NCBI GenBank assembly: GCA_035378845.1 | Contig: DAOSUP010000008.1 | Coordinates: 1 to 64,000, forward strand | DNA length: 64,000 nt | Direction of reading: 5' to 3' | Source: JAKOUL01 sp035378845 | Lineage (GTDB): Bacteria; Dictyoglomota; Dictyoglomia; Dictyoglomales; Dictyoglomaceae | Part shown: positions 17,528-25,847 of the stretch, in pieces | Layout of the letters: every line of letters begins with the position of its first letter | Position numbering within the stretch: the stretch's first letter is position 1 | The notes under the pieces: generated by a model | Databases searched by the model: none | The model's input: the letters and a program-made list of their open reading frames with translations, nothing else | What the model was told of the DNA's origin: nothing | Made by a program: the position numbers and the translations under genes

Positions 17528-18639
17528 TTATTCATAGAGAAAACACTTTACAATTCTCCCATCCAAATTGAAATTAGGAACCTCTTTTTTACATTTTTCC
17601 ATACGATACTGACATCTATTAATAAACTTACATCCTGTCATCTGATATTCTTCTTCCTCCAGAGTTAAAAGCTGTACTGGTTTTTCCCACTTCTTCTTAG
17701 GATCAGGCTCTGGAATAGATTCTCTAAGAAGCATAGTATAAGGATGTTTTGGATCCATAAGTACTTTCTCCACGGGTCCCAGCTCTGCAATTTCACCTCT
17801 AAACATAATTGCCATTCTGTCACTCACATAATAGGCAGTAGCAAGATCATGGGTTATATAGATCACACTCACATTTTTCTTATCTCTGAGATCCTTAAAG
17901 AGATTTACAATAGAAATTCTCAAAGAAGCATCAACCATAGAGACAGGCTCATCTGCTACAAGAAGTGTAGGATTTGTTATTAAAGCTCTTGCTATAGAAA
18001 TTCTTTGGAGCTGCCCTCCAGAAAACTCACTTGGATATTTATTTTCCACATCACTCCACGATAAACCCACCAGATTTAATGCGTTCTCAATTATCTCCTC
18101 AGGTTTTCCCTCAATATTAAAGTTTTTTAATGTTTCTACTAAATAATTGCTTACCACCCGAAGAGGATTAAAAGTCTCAAAAGGATTTTGAAAAACTGCC
18201 TGAATTTCTCTCCTTAAAGAACTCTTATCAGAATTTCCTTGAAGCATTTCCATTTCTTTATCTTTGTAATATATCTTCCCACTNNNNNNNNNNNNNNNNN
18301 NNNNNNNNNNNNNNNNNNNNNNNNNNNNNNNNNNNNNNNNNNNNNNNNNNNNNNNNNNNNNNNNNNNNNNNNNNNNNNNNNNNCAGAATTTCCTTGAAGC
18401 ATTTCCATTTCTTTATCTTTGTAATATATCTTCCCACTGGTAGGCTCAAGAAAACCTAATATTATCTTTGCTACTGTAGTCTTTCCACTACCGCTTTCCC
18501 CTGCAAGAGTAAATATCTCTGGATGGCCGACCTCAAAAGAGACATTATTAACTGCTTTTATTTTTGTACGAGAAAATATGTTTCCTAAGGTAAAAATCTT
18601 TGTTAAATTTTCAACTCTTAAAATTACCTTGTCTTTCAT
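17528..18639 (-). CDS. Oligopeptide-type ABC transporter ATPase (OppF-like), interrupted by assembly gap
   Basis: ATPase subunit of the second peptide-type importer. Walker A (GESGSGKTT), signature SGGQLQRIS and Walker B LLVADEP are all visible, and the C-terminus carries CKFINRCQYRMEKC. The frame is broken at 18284-18383 by 100 N. The 55 bases on each side of the Ns (18229-18283 and 18384-18438) are identical. Removing 155 bases (Ns plus one copy) leaves 957 bases, exactly 319 codons, in one frame, a normal 318-residue OppF. The gene is therefore probably intact in the organism. The ATG at 18639 overlaps the preceding OppD stop (ATGA) and has GGAGAGAG upstream. Confidence 0.88.
18284..18383. 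other. Assembly gap (100 N) with duplicated flanks
   Basis: Exactly 100 N characters lie inside the OppF-like gene. Both flanks carry the same 55-base sequence, as when two contigs that really overlap are scaffolded without merging. The true gap is most likely zero. Confidence 0.95.
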
Positions 18640-19625
18640 GACTCTCTCTCCTTTGAATATAAAAAACATGCTACTTTATGCTCGGAAGAAATCTCTACAA
18701 AAGAAGGAGCATCATTCTTACATTCCTCCATAACCATATTACATCTGGGATGAAATCTACATCCTTCTGGAGGATTTAACAAGGATGGGGGAGCACCTGG
18801 AGCACTTAATTTATATGATTTATCCCCAATTTTAGGTAGTGCTCCAATAAGATATTTTGTATAAGGATGCATGGGATTTTCAAACATTTCAGAAGTAGGG
18901 GCTTCTTCCACTATTTTTCCAGCATACATGATGGCAATTCTATCAGAGATACTTGCATGTACGCCCATATCATGAGTAACAAGAATAATAGTATTTTTTA
19001 AATTCTGCTGAATCCCTTTTAGAAGTTGAATTACAGCCCTCTGGGCTACTACATCTAATGCTGTAGAAGGTTCATCAGCAACAATAATCCTAGGGCTTAA
19101 AATGGTGGCAAGAGCTATAGTAACTCTTTGCCTCATCCCTCCAGAAAGTTGATGAGGATAAGCATCAAGTACTTTATCAGGTAAACCCAATAAGTTTAAA
19201 TATTTTTTTATCCCTTCTTCCCATTCGCTTCTACTTTCTACTTTTTCGTGAGACGCTATGAAATCCCAAAAAGAATTTATTACCTTTGTAACAGGATTCA
19301 GTACACTCATAGAGCCCTGTGGAATATAAGAAATATATTTCCATTTAATATTTTCTAAATCACCATTTAAAGAGAAGATATCTTTCATCTCTCCATTTAT
19401 GTTATAAAAAACTTTTCCATCTATTACATTTAAAGGAGGATCTATCATTCCATAGAGAGTCTTAATCAAGGTACTCTTTCCACAACCAGATTCTCCTGCA
19501 ATCCCATATATTTCATTTTCTTTTATAGATAGATTTACATTATCCACCGCTCTTACCGAATACAATTTATCTCCCATACCCAATATATAATATGCTTTCA
19601 ATTTTTCAGCCCTTAAGATATCCAT
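18636..19625 (-). CDS. Oligopeptide-type ABC transporter ATPase (OppD-like)
   Basis: 329-residue ATPase with Walker A GESGCGKST, signature SGGMRQRVT, Walker B IIVADEP, and the oligopeptide-family C-terminus (GCRFHPRCNMVMEEC). It pairs with the OppF-like protein encoded directly after it, overlapping it by four bases. It lies four bases downstream of the OppC-type permease gene, so it is part of the same transcript. The Opp/Dpp family covers peptides, nickel and, in hyperthermophiles, oligosaccharides; the substrate here is not fixed by sequence. Confidence 0.93.
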   Translation of the reverse strand: MDILRAEKLKAYYILGMGDKLYSVRAVDNVNLSIKENEIYGIAGESGCGKSTLIKTLYGMIDPPLNVIDGKVFYNINGEMKDIFSLNGDLENIKWKYISYIPQGSMSVLNPVTKVINSFWDFIASHEKVESRSEWEEGIKKYLNLLGLPDKVLDAYPHQLSGGMRQRVTIALATILSPRIIVADEPSTALDVVAQRAVIQLLKGIQQNLKNTIILVTHDMGVHASISDRIAIMYAGKIVEEAPTSEMFENPMHPYTKYLIGALPKIGDKSYKLSAPGAPPSLLNPPEGCRFHPRCNMVMEECKNDAPSFVEISSEHKVACFLYSKERES

Positions 19626-19629
19626 TTCC

Positions 19630-20490
19630 TCACTCCTTTACCACTCTAATTCTCTGTATTCTTGTTCTTGGGTCTAAATATTCACTAATACTTACTGAAA
19701 GGAGATATAAACTAACAAAAAGTACCACAGATACAACCACCGGGGTTAGAAGCCACCACCAAAGACCAAGCATCATAGCCTGATAACTTATTGCCCACTG
19801 AAGCATGGTCCCTAAGGTAGGAATTTCCAAATTGGTAAGTCCCAAAATTGCAAGAGTTATTTCCATTCCTATAGCCCAAGACATATTATTTATTAGAGTT
19901 GAAAAAACAATAGGAATGACAAAGGGGAAATATTCTTTAAACACAAGATTTATAGTGTTAGATCCAGATAATATAGCAGTATAAGTAAAATCTCTTTCTC
20001 TTAAACTCAATATCTGAGAACGAATCACTCTTGCATCCCAGCTCCATCCAAAGAAACTCAAAATTAAACCTAACATCACAAAACTCAATCTACCTTTTAT
20101 TAAAGAAGATATAAGAATAAGAATTGGAAGCAGTGGTAAAACTAAAAAACTATCATTCAGAGCCATCAAAAATCTATCTAATCTTCCTCCTCTATATCCA
20201 GCTATCAATCCCACTAAAATAGCTATAATTCTTGAGAAAAATGCCGCAATTACCGCAATAGTAAGAGAATTACGAATAGCAAAGGTCATTTGCCAAAAGA
20301 CATCTTGTCCCTGAGAGTTAGTACCTAATATATGATTTAGCGATGGAGGTAAATCTCTTGGAGCTACGTTCCATATTGTAGGATCATATGGAGAAAAAAA
20401 GGATAAAATCCCTAAAAACAAAATGAAACATACAATGATAAATCCTACTTTAAATCTCCCATCTCTTAAAAGATCTCTTAAAACTCCCAT
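19630..20490 (-). CDS. Oligopeptide-type ABC transporter permease (OppC-like)
   Basis: 286-residue inner-membrane permease. It has the HILGTNSQGQDVFWQM block after the first membrane segment and an EAA loop (DFTYTAILSGSNTINLVF), here with Ser in place of the usual Ala-Gly after the loop glycine. It is the normal length, unlike the longer C subunit at 2218-3357. It lies between OppB (19 bases upstream) and OppD (four bases downstream). The ending YLDPRTRIQ is typical of the family. Confidence 0.92.
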   Translation of the reverse strand: MGVLRDLLRDGRFKVGFIIVCFILFLGILSFFSPYDPTIWNVAPRDLPPSLNHILGTNSQGQDVFWQMTFAIRNSLTIAVIAAFFSRIIAILVGLIAGYRGGRLDRFLMALNDSFLVLPLLPILILISSLIKGRLSFVMLGLILSFFGWSWDARVIRSQILSLRERDFTYTAILSGSNTINLVFKEYFPFVIPIVFSTLINNMSWAIGMEITLAILGLTNLEIPTLGTMLQWAISYQAMMLGLWWWLLTPVVVSVVLFVSLYLLSVSISEYLDPRTRIQRIRVVKE

Positions 20491-20509
20491 ATCTATTACC
20501 TCTTCCTAA

Positions 20510-21511
20510 TTATTTATATCTTATTCTTGGATCAAAAAGAGGATACAGAAAATCTATGATAAGAATAAAAGTAGAAATTCCAATTATAGAAAGACTTGTA
20601 ATGCCCATAATAAGATTGAAATCTCCAGTATTTATTGCATTATATAAAAGTGTTCCCAAACCAGGATAGGAAAAAACTATCTCTGTGATAAGAGCCCCAC
20701 TAAAAATTTGTCCCATGGAAAGAGCAAGATTTGTAATTTGTGGTAACATTGCATTTCTGATCACATATTTAAAAGCTATAATTCTATCTTTCACACCAGC
20801 AGCTTTTGCATAAGTTACAAAATCTTCTTTAACAATGTTAGACACAATAAGTCTCATAGTTTGGAGCGTAACTGCAATACCTAAGACCAACATAGAAAGA
20901 AGAGGTAAAAAAGCATACCTAATTAATTCAATGATGAATTTTAAACTAAAAGAAGGTGTTACCCCTATAGGAACTCCTCCCCCTAATGGAAACCATTTTA
21001 GAAGGTAAGCAAAAATTACAAGGATTATAAGTGCAAAAATATAATAGGGGATAGGTCTAATAACCATTGCAATATTTTCTATAATTCTTGCCCACCTTTT
21101 TTCATAATAGTAACCTACTATTCCTCCTAAAATATTTCCAATAAGCCACGACAGGATAGTACTTACTGAAAGAAGCCCTACTGTCCACGGTAAAGAATCC
21201 TTAATCAATTTTATAACAGGAACAGGAAATCTAAAAAGCGAAGGACCAAAATCTCCTTTAAAAAGTCTTCCCCAGAAAGCTAAATATTGTTCAAAGAGTG
21301 ATCCCTCTAAACCATAAAGTTCTCTTAGAGATTTAGTCATTGCCTCAGCAGATTTTGGATCTAAGTATGCTCCTTGCATTCTTATACTATTTATAAGTTG
21401 CATTACAGGATCTACAGGAGAAAGTCTCGGTATAAAAAAAACAATAGTAATTCCAACAAAGATAACCAAAAAGTACTGAAACAATCTTTGTATTAGATAT
21501 CTCCTTAACAT
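20510..21511 (-). CDS. Oligopeptide-type ABC transporter permease (OppB-like)
   Basis: 333-residue inner-membrane permease. The N-terminus MLRRYLIQRLFQYFLVIFVG and the EAA loop (DFVTYAKAAGVKDRIIAFKY) are standard, and the C-terminus ends in LFDPRIRYK. It is the first permease gene after the binding-protein gene. A strong terminator hairpin (21535-21558) stands between the two, so it is expressed by read-through. The ribosome-binding site is AAAGGAGG before the ATG at 21511. Confidence 0.93.
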   Translation of the reverse strand: MLRRYLIQRLFQYFLVIFVGITIVFFIPRLSPVDPVMQLINSIRMQGAYLDPKSAEAMTKSLRELYGLEGSLFEQYLAFWGRLFKGDFGPSLFRFPVPVIKLIKDSLPWTVGLLSVSTILSWLIGNILGGIVGYYYEKRWARIIENIAMVIRPIPYYIFALIILVIFAYLLKWFPLGGGVPIGVTPSFSLKFIIELIRYAFLPLLSMLVLGIAVTLQTMRLIVSNIVKEDFVTYAKAAGVKDRIIAFKYVIRNAMLPQITNLALSMGQIFSGALITEIVFSYPGLGTLLYNAINTGDFNLIMGITSLSIIGISTFILIIDFLYPLFDPRIRYK

Positions 21512-21534
21512 TTTTACCTCCTTTATTACACATT

Positions 21535-21558
21535 AAAAAAGCCCCCCTCTCGGGGGGC
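21535..21558 (-). terminator. Rho-independent terminator after the second binding-protein gene
   Basis: On the minus strand a seven-pair GC stem (GCCCCCC/GGGGGGC, 21541-21558) with a four-base loop is followed by six Ts (21535-21540). It lies ten bases after the stop of the binding-protein gene and before oppB. This arrangement raises binding-protein mRNA relative to the membrane subunits. Confidence 0.92.
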
Positions 21559-21568
21559 TTACTACTCC

Positions 21569-23449
21569 CTATTTTCTACCTGTAGGTTTCAAAGATGGTA
21601 ACATATACTTAAAGTTAGGCCAATGTTGATATGGTATACAATATGGATTCTCTGCTCCAGGATAGTTAGTCCAATAATATTCATCCCAACTTGTTGTTCC
21701 AGGATAGGCACATGTTGGAATTCCTGCCATCTCTTCAAAAGCAATCTTTAAACCTTCTATTCCAAGCTGTCTTACTTTTACACTGTTCCAATCAGTAGAA
21801 GCAAGATCTTTTATAACTTTATCCATTCTTGGATCTGACCATCTAGCGGGATGTCCAAAAGTTTGTTCTCCGATAGGTCTTACATATTCAGAATTCCATG
21901 AATTGAAGGTCCTATACATATCAGCATGTCCACCCCATGGCTCGGTAGCTGGCCAGTCAGAACATGCATCAAATTCTCCTCTTTGAAGTAATGTAGGTCT
22001 TTGTTCCGTAGTGACTACCTCTACATCAATTCCAAACTTCTTCCATTGTTGAGCTGCTGCAACTCCATTTCTAAAGTCTGGATGAGATGGATCAGTCTGA
22101 GCAAGTATAGTCATCTTCCATGGTTTACCATCAGGAAGTAGCCACTTACCATCCTTATCCCTCTTAAATCCATTATTGATTAGGAGTTTTTCTGCTACGT
22201 CAGGAGCATATTTAAACCAACCATATCCAAAAGTTTGTCTTATGGTCTTCGGGTCACTTGGTACATTATATCCTCTCTTTTTTGCATATTCCGCAAGTCT
22301 CATAGGAGCATCAGGATCATACACCTTGAACTTTTGTCCTCCAACTGTTATGGAGAAATTCTTCATCCAGCTTTCTAATGGATCATAATACCATTTGAGA
22401 TATGCTGGTGTTGGTGGAACAAGCAATGCACCCATAGTTGCTGCACCATCAAAAGCTGTGCCAAGATATTCAACGATATCAATACTGAGAGCCAGAGCCC
22501 ATCTTACATCTTTGTTATTATATGGGGCTTTAGCAGTATTGAAATAAACTCCAGTAATACACGGGTCTACGTTTACTATATATGGGAAGTCCTTCATATA
22601 TGCTCTTGCAGTTTTATTAGTAGAGAGTACAGATCTTAATCCTTCCATTGTAAGATCTGCCATATCTAATTGGTGATTATTCTGTGCTAAAACTTGTTTT
22701 TCGGTAGGTCCATAATACATGAAAAGAACATACTTAGGTTGAGGCATACCGAAAAGTTTCCCTGTAGGAGTCCTGTCCCAATCCTTTCTTCTTTCCCAAA
22801 GAACCCAATATCCTCCTGGATCATAACTGTGAAGTACATATGGTCCAGAACTTATTGGTGGATTAAAGGCAAAACTGGCTGGATCTTTAACCTTTTCAAA
22901 TACATGTTTTGGAAGTGGTCTGCAACCTCCCCATCTATCTAAGAAGTAAGTATGGAACCGAGCATTAGGTTCCTTAAGTTCTATCTTTACAGTATAGTTA
23001 TCTACTTTTGTTACCTTACTTACCTCTTGAAAAGATGCATAATAACCCATCTCTGGGCTACTCTTAGCCAATTGTATATGATAAATCAGATCATCTGCAG
23101 TTATTTCTACTCCATCACTCCAATAGCAGCCTTTTCTCAATTTTATAGTAAGAGTTTTAAAATCTTTACTATATGTAGGTGCACTTGCTGCTAAAGCATT
23201 TATTACGTTTCCTGTAGCAGGATCCACAATCCAGAGTGGCTCAAGCATTAACTGCTGAATTCCTCTATCTGGAGTTCTCCATGTGGATGCCCATACATTA
23301 AAGTTGTCTGGAGTAACGACCCTACCTGTTAGTATATTCCCAATCAAAGTTTCATTTCTTGGTACATTTGGACCAAGCTGAGAAAACCCAACTTGTGATA
23401 ATGCAAGAAGCATTAAGAGAATTAAACTTACGAAACTTATCTTTTTCAT
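21569..23449 (-). CDS. Family 5 solute-binding protein (peptide/oligosaccharide ABC transporter)
   Basis: Secreted or lipid-anchored binding protein of 626 residues, first gene of the second importer operon. A signal peptide (MKKISFVSLILLMLLALSQVGFSQ) is followed by the SBP_bac_5 pattern: TLTIKLRKGCYWSDGVEITADD near residues 85-110, and later GVYFNTAKAPYNNKDVRWALAL. No lipobox cysteine is seen, so it may be anchored otherwise or held by its signal segment. The start at 23449 has GGGGAGGCGAG upstream. It has a near-perfect promoter (23579-23606) and its own terminator. Homologues in Thermotogae often bind oligosaccharides, fitting the LacI-type operator upstream (inference). Confidence 0.92.
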   Translation of the reverse strand: MKKISFVSLILLMLLALSQVGFSQLGPNVPRNETLIGNILTGRVVTPDNFNVWASTWRTPDRGIQQLMLEPLWIVDPATGNVINALAASAPTYSKDFKTLTIKLRKGCYWSDGVEITADDLIYHIQLAKSSPEMGYYASFQEVSKVTKVDNYTVKIELKEPNARFHTYFLDRWGGCRPLPKHVFEKVKDPASFAFNPPISSGPYVLHSYDPGGYWVLWERRKDWDRTPTGKLFGMPQPKYVLFMYYGPTEKQVLAQNNHQLDMADLTMEGLRSVLSTNKTARAYMKDFPYIVNVDPCITGVYFNTAKAPYNNKDVRWALALSIDIVEYLGTAFDGAATMGALLVPPTPAYLKWYYDPLESWMKNFSITVGGQKFKVYDPDAPMRLAEYAKKRGYNVPSDPKTIRQTFGYGWFKYAPDVAEKLLINNGFKRDKDGKWLLPDGKPWKMTILAQTDPSHPDFRNGVAAAQQWKKFGIDVEVVTTEQRPTLLQRGEFDACSDWPATEPWGGHADMYRTFNSWNSEYVRPIGEQTFGHPARWSDPRMDKVIKDLASTDWNSVKVRQLGIEGLKIAFEEMAGIPTCAYPGTTSWDEYYWTNYPGAENPYCIPYQHWPNFKYMLPSLKPTGRK

Positions 23450-23546
23450 AACAAAACTCGCCTCCCCTTAAAACGTTTTTCTCAGGAGAAAAATCCATGG
23501 ATACACTTTATTATCCTTATAAAATCACCTCCCCTTCTATAGGAAT

Positions 23547-23572
23547 TAGAAAACTTTCGTACAATCGTTTTG
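23547..23572. promoter_or_regulatory. Operator-like imperfect palindrome related to the 4473-4499 site
   Basis: Read on the minus strand, the left half AAAACGATT is identical to the half-site of the palindrome at 4473-4499. The right half GAAAGTTTTCTA matches the other arm (AATCGTTTTCTA) at nine of twelve positions, with spacing one base longer. It begins a few bases after the -10 box, the same position as in the first ABC operon. Control by the LacI-type regulator at 4651 or a paralogue is inferred. Confidence 0.6.
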
Positions 23573-23578
23573 CTATGA

Positions 23579-23606
23579 ATTATATAATAACTTAAAAATT
23601 TGTCAA
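23579..23606 (-). promoter_or_regulatory. Consensus sigma-70 promoter of the second ABC operon
   Basis: On the minus strand a perfect TTGACA (23601-23606) and a perfect TATAAT (23579-23584) are separated by 16 bases. It drives the binding-protein gene at 23449 with a leader of about 125 bases. An operator-like element overlaps the expected start of transcription. Confidence 0.85.
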
Positions 23607-23781
23607 GTCTTCAAGAAAATTCCTTGAGAAACTGCGAGCTTTACTTTTCTTTAAAAATCTCAAGAAAGCTCTCTATTTAATTCATAGAGAGTTACGAAGG
23701 ATTTTTAGATTAAGATATACTGTGGTAAAATATTATAATAAAATTTAGTCCTTCTTAGCCTTCTTACTCTTATGTGCTCTC

Positions 23782-23810
23782 TTGCAAAAGAAGGGGAAAA
23801 AGGATATAAT
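23782..23810 (+). promoter_or_regulatory. Promoter of the radical SAM / winged-helix gene pair
   Basis: TTGCAA (23782-23787) and a perfect TATAAT (23805-23810) are 17 bases apart. They lie about 40 bases upstream of the ATG at 23853, whose ribosome-binding site is TTAAGGAGGT. Confidence 0.65.
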
Positions 23811-23852
23811 TTTAAAAATTTTGGTTATTTTGGTTTTTAAGGAGGTAAAACT

Positions 23853-25262
23853 ATGAGTAAGAGCTTAAAGCTTAAAATGTATTCAGCAGACTTCCTTTTT
23901 GAGTCGCTTTATAAATATGTAGCAAAGGATTATCAAAAGAATATACCCAAATTAATAAACCTTGTAAAAAGATTTAGCCCAGATGAAGGAGTGGACCATA
24001 TTATAGAGTTAGTAGAACAGAATTTCCAAAAGAATCCTGCAGTACAAAGATTAATTAACCGAGCCTTTACAGAATATGATCCTTCCTATACTGCAAGAAT
24101 ACTCTCTACTTTAATATTAAATATAGGTTTCTTCTGGGTAAACTTTGATAAGGAAAATCGGAAAAGGGGCATCTGCACCCCATATACTATCCTCATAAGT
24201 CCCACAATGAGATGTAATTTAAGATGCACTGGATGCTATGCAGGGAATTATACCAGAAATGATGACCTTCCTCCAGAAACTGTAGAAAGGATTATAAAAG
24301 AAGGGGAGGAGATTGGAACTTATCTCTACACAATCTTAGGTGGAGAGCCTTTTGTATATCCTGAACTTCTTGATATAGTAAATAGACATCCAAAATCTGC
24401 CTTTCAAATATTTACAAATTCTACCCTTCTAACTGAAGACAAAATTAATAGATTTTGGAAGACTAAAAATGTAGTTCCAGTTTTATCCTTAGAGGGTGGA
24501 ATGGAAGAAACCGATGATAGAAGAGGAAAAGGTGTATATGAGAAGGTAGTTGCTGCTATGGATCTTTTGAAAAAAGCAAAAATTCCTTTTGGATATTCCA
24601 TAACTCTTACAAGAAACAATTTTGACGCAGTAACAAAACCAGAATTCTATCAATGGCTTGCTGATAAAGGAGCATTCTTTGGTTGGACCTTCCTTTATAT
24701 GCCTGTAGGAAGAGACGATGATCCTTCTCTTATGCCTACTCCAGAACAAAGAGCAGAATATGGAAAATTTATAAGAAAGATTAGAGGCAATCTACCAATT
24801 TATCCCATGGACTTTTGGAATGATGCCCCATACGTAGGCGGATGTATTGCAGGAGGAAGAAGATATCTACATATAAATCATAAAGGAGAAGTGGAACCTT
24901 GTATATTTGTCCATTTTGCAGTGGACAATATAAAAGAAAAGTCATTAGTAGAGGTGCTGAACTCAAGCTTATTTACAGAAATAAGAAAAAAACAACCATT
25001 CCATGAAAATCTTCTCTTACCATGTATGATTATTGATTCTCCTTGGATTTTAAGAGAACTTGTTTCTAAAACAGGAGCACATCCAACTCACCCTGGAGCA
25101 GACGATGTAATTACAAAATTCGCCAGTGTCTTAGATGAATATGCAAAGGGTGTAAGAAAAGTTTTAAATCCTATATGGAAAGAAGAGTTCCATGGGGAAG
25201 TATCAGAAGAAACACCAGAGGAACCCCAGAAAGAAGAGTCAGAGGAAAAAATGGGAGTATAA
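23853..25262 (+). CDS. Radical SAM protein of unknown function
   Basis: 469-residue cytoplasmic enzyme. The Fe-S/SAM motif CNLRCTGC is at residues 121-128 and the GGEP motif follows (YTILGGEPFVYPE). A helical N-terminal extension of about 100 residues precedes the barrel. After the barrel there are further cysteines (GGCIAGGRRY, EPCIFVHFA, LLPCMI), hinting at an auxiliary cluster or a reduced SPASM-like region. The C-terminus is a glutamate-rich tail. It is followed after six bases by a membrane-associated winged-helix gene, so the pair is co-expressed. Related proteins are widely annotated only as radical SAM; I do not recognise the substrate. Confidence 0.85.
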   Translation: MSKSLKLKMYSADFLFESLYKYVAKDYQKNIPKLINLVKRFSPDEGVDHIIELVEQNFQKNPAVQRLINRAFTEYDPSYTARILSTLILNIGFFWVNFDKENRKRGICTPYTILISPTMRCNLRCTGCYAGNYTRNDDLPPETVERIIKEGEEIGTYLYTILGGEPFVYPELLDIVNRHPKSAFQIFTNSTLLTEDKINRFWKTKNVVPVLSLEGGMEETDDRRGKGVYEKVVAAMDLLKKAKIPFGYSITLTRNNFDAVTKPEFYQWLADKGAFFGWTFLYMPVGRDDDPSLMPTPEQRAEYGKFIRKIRGNLPIYPMDFWNDAPYVGGCIAGGRRYLHINHKGEVEPCIFVHFAVDNIKEKSLVEVLNSSLFTEIRKKQPFHENLLLPCMIIDSPWILRELVSKTGAHPTHPGADDVITKFASVLDEYAKGVRKVLNPIWKEEFHGEVSEETPEEPQKEESEEKMGV

Positions 25263-25268
25263 AAGGAA

Positions 25269-25847
25269 ATGAGTATCACAGAAAGAAGAAAACAATTTTT
25301 AGAAGCTCTAAAAGAACTTTATATAGACCATCAAAGACCTATTCACTATGAAGAGGTGGCTAAGAAGCTTTCTGTAAGTCCTGCAACTGCTTATGACATG
25401 CTGCAAGTTCTTCTTAAAGATGGGTATTTAGAAGCAGTATATATAGAAGAAAATACAAAAAGGGGAAGAGCAAAAGTCTTTTTTAAACCAAAAGAAGACG
25501 TTGAAACTTTAGATATTAGTGCAATAGAAAAATATTCCTCTTATTCAAAAACTCTTATAATAGTACTTTCCTTCTTACTTCTGCTTTTCAGAGAAATAAA
25601 CCTTACAAAGGATATAAAATCTCTTATTACATTTACCTTAGGAAATCTTCACTTAAATGCAGACCTAATCTTAATTACAATTCCATTCTTTTTACTGGGA
25701 TCTATGGGCAAGAGAATTTATGAAATAATCCCTCCAAATAATTTTAAATCTTATATAGAAGAGTATTTTAATGCTATAAGTCAGCTTGCAGATGAGGAAA
25801 AAAAGATTCTATCAAATCTTATCTTTAAAATCTTTGTTGAAAGTTAA
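25269..25847 (+). CDS. Winged-helix (MarR/DtxR-like) protein with C-terminal membrane segments
   Basis: 192 residues. The first 75 form a winged helix-turn-helix (IHYEEVAKKLSVSPATAYDMLQVLLKDGYLE in two blocks, wing RGRAKVFFKP). Residues about 95-110 (LIIVLSFLLLLF) and about 133-150 (LILITIPFFLLGSMG) are hydrophobic enough to be membrane or buried helices, an unusual arrangement for a regulator. It follows the radical SAM gene by six bases, so it may sense the product of that enzyme at the membrane (inference). Its last 36 bases overlap the convergent glycosyltransferase gene. DNA target unknown. Confidence 0.7.
   Translation: MSITERRKQFLEALKELYIDHQRPIHYEEVAKKLSVSPATAYDMLQVLLKDGYLEAVYIEENTKRGRAKVFFKPKEDVETLDISAIEKYSSYSKTLIIVLSFLLLLFREINLTKDIKSLITFTLGNLHLNADLILITIPFFLLGSMGKRIYEIIPPNNFKSYIEEYFNAISQLADEEKKILSNLIFKIFVES

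Larger units (their letters stand above)
23450..23852. other. Divergent control region between second ABC operon and radical SAM gene
   Basis: Gap of 403 bases without a gene. It holds a consensus minus-strand promoter (23579-23606), an operator-like imperfect palindrome (23547-23572), and a plus-strand promoter (23782-23810). An eight-pair hairpin-like repeat (CTCTCTAT at 23669-23676 pairing with 23684-23691, seven-base loop) of unknown role lies between the two promoters. No small ORF with a convincing ribosome-binding site is seen. Confidence 0.65.

Noticed and set aside
18229..18438. Real 55-base tandem duplication or a frameshifted pseudogene in the OppF-like gene
   Set aside because: The repeats flank exactly 100 N and the frame is restored when the overlap is collapsed, which fits a scaffolding artefact better.
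23669..23691. Hairpin CTCTCTAT/ATAGAGAG as a terminator or small RNA
   Set aside because: No T run follows on either strand, and it lies upstream of both divergent genes, so there is no transcript for it to end.
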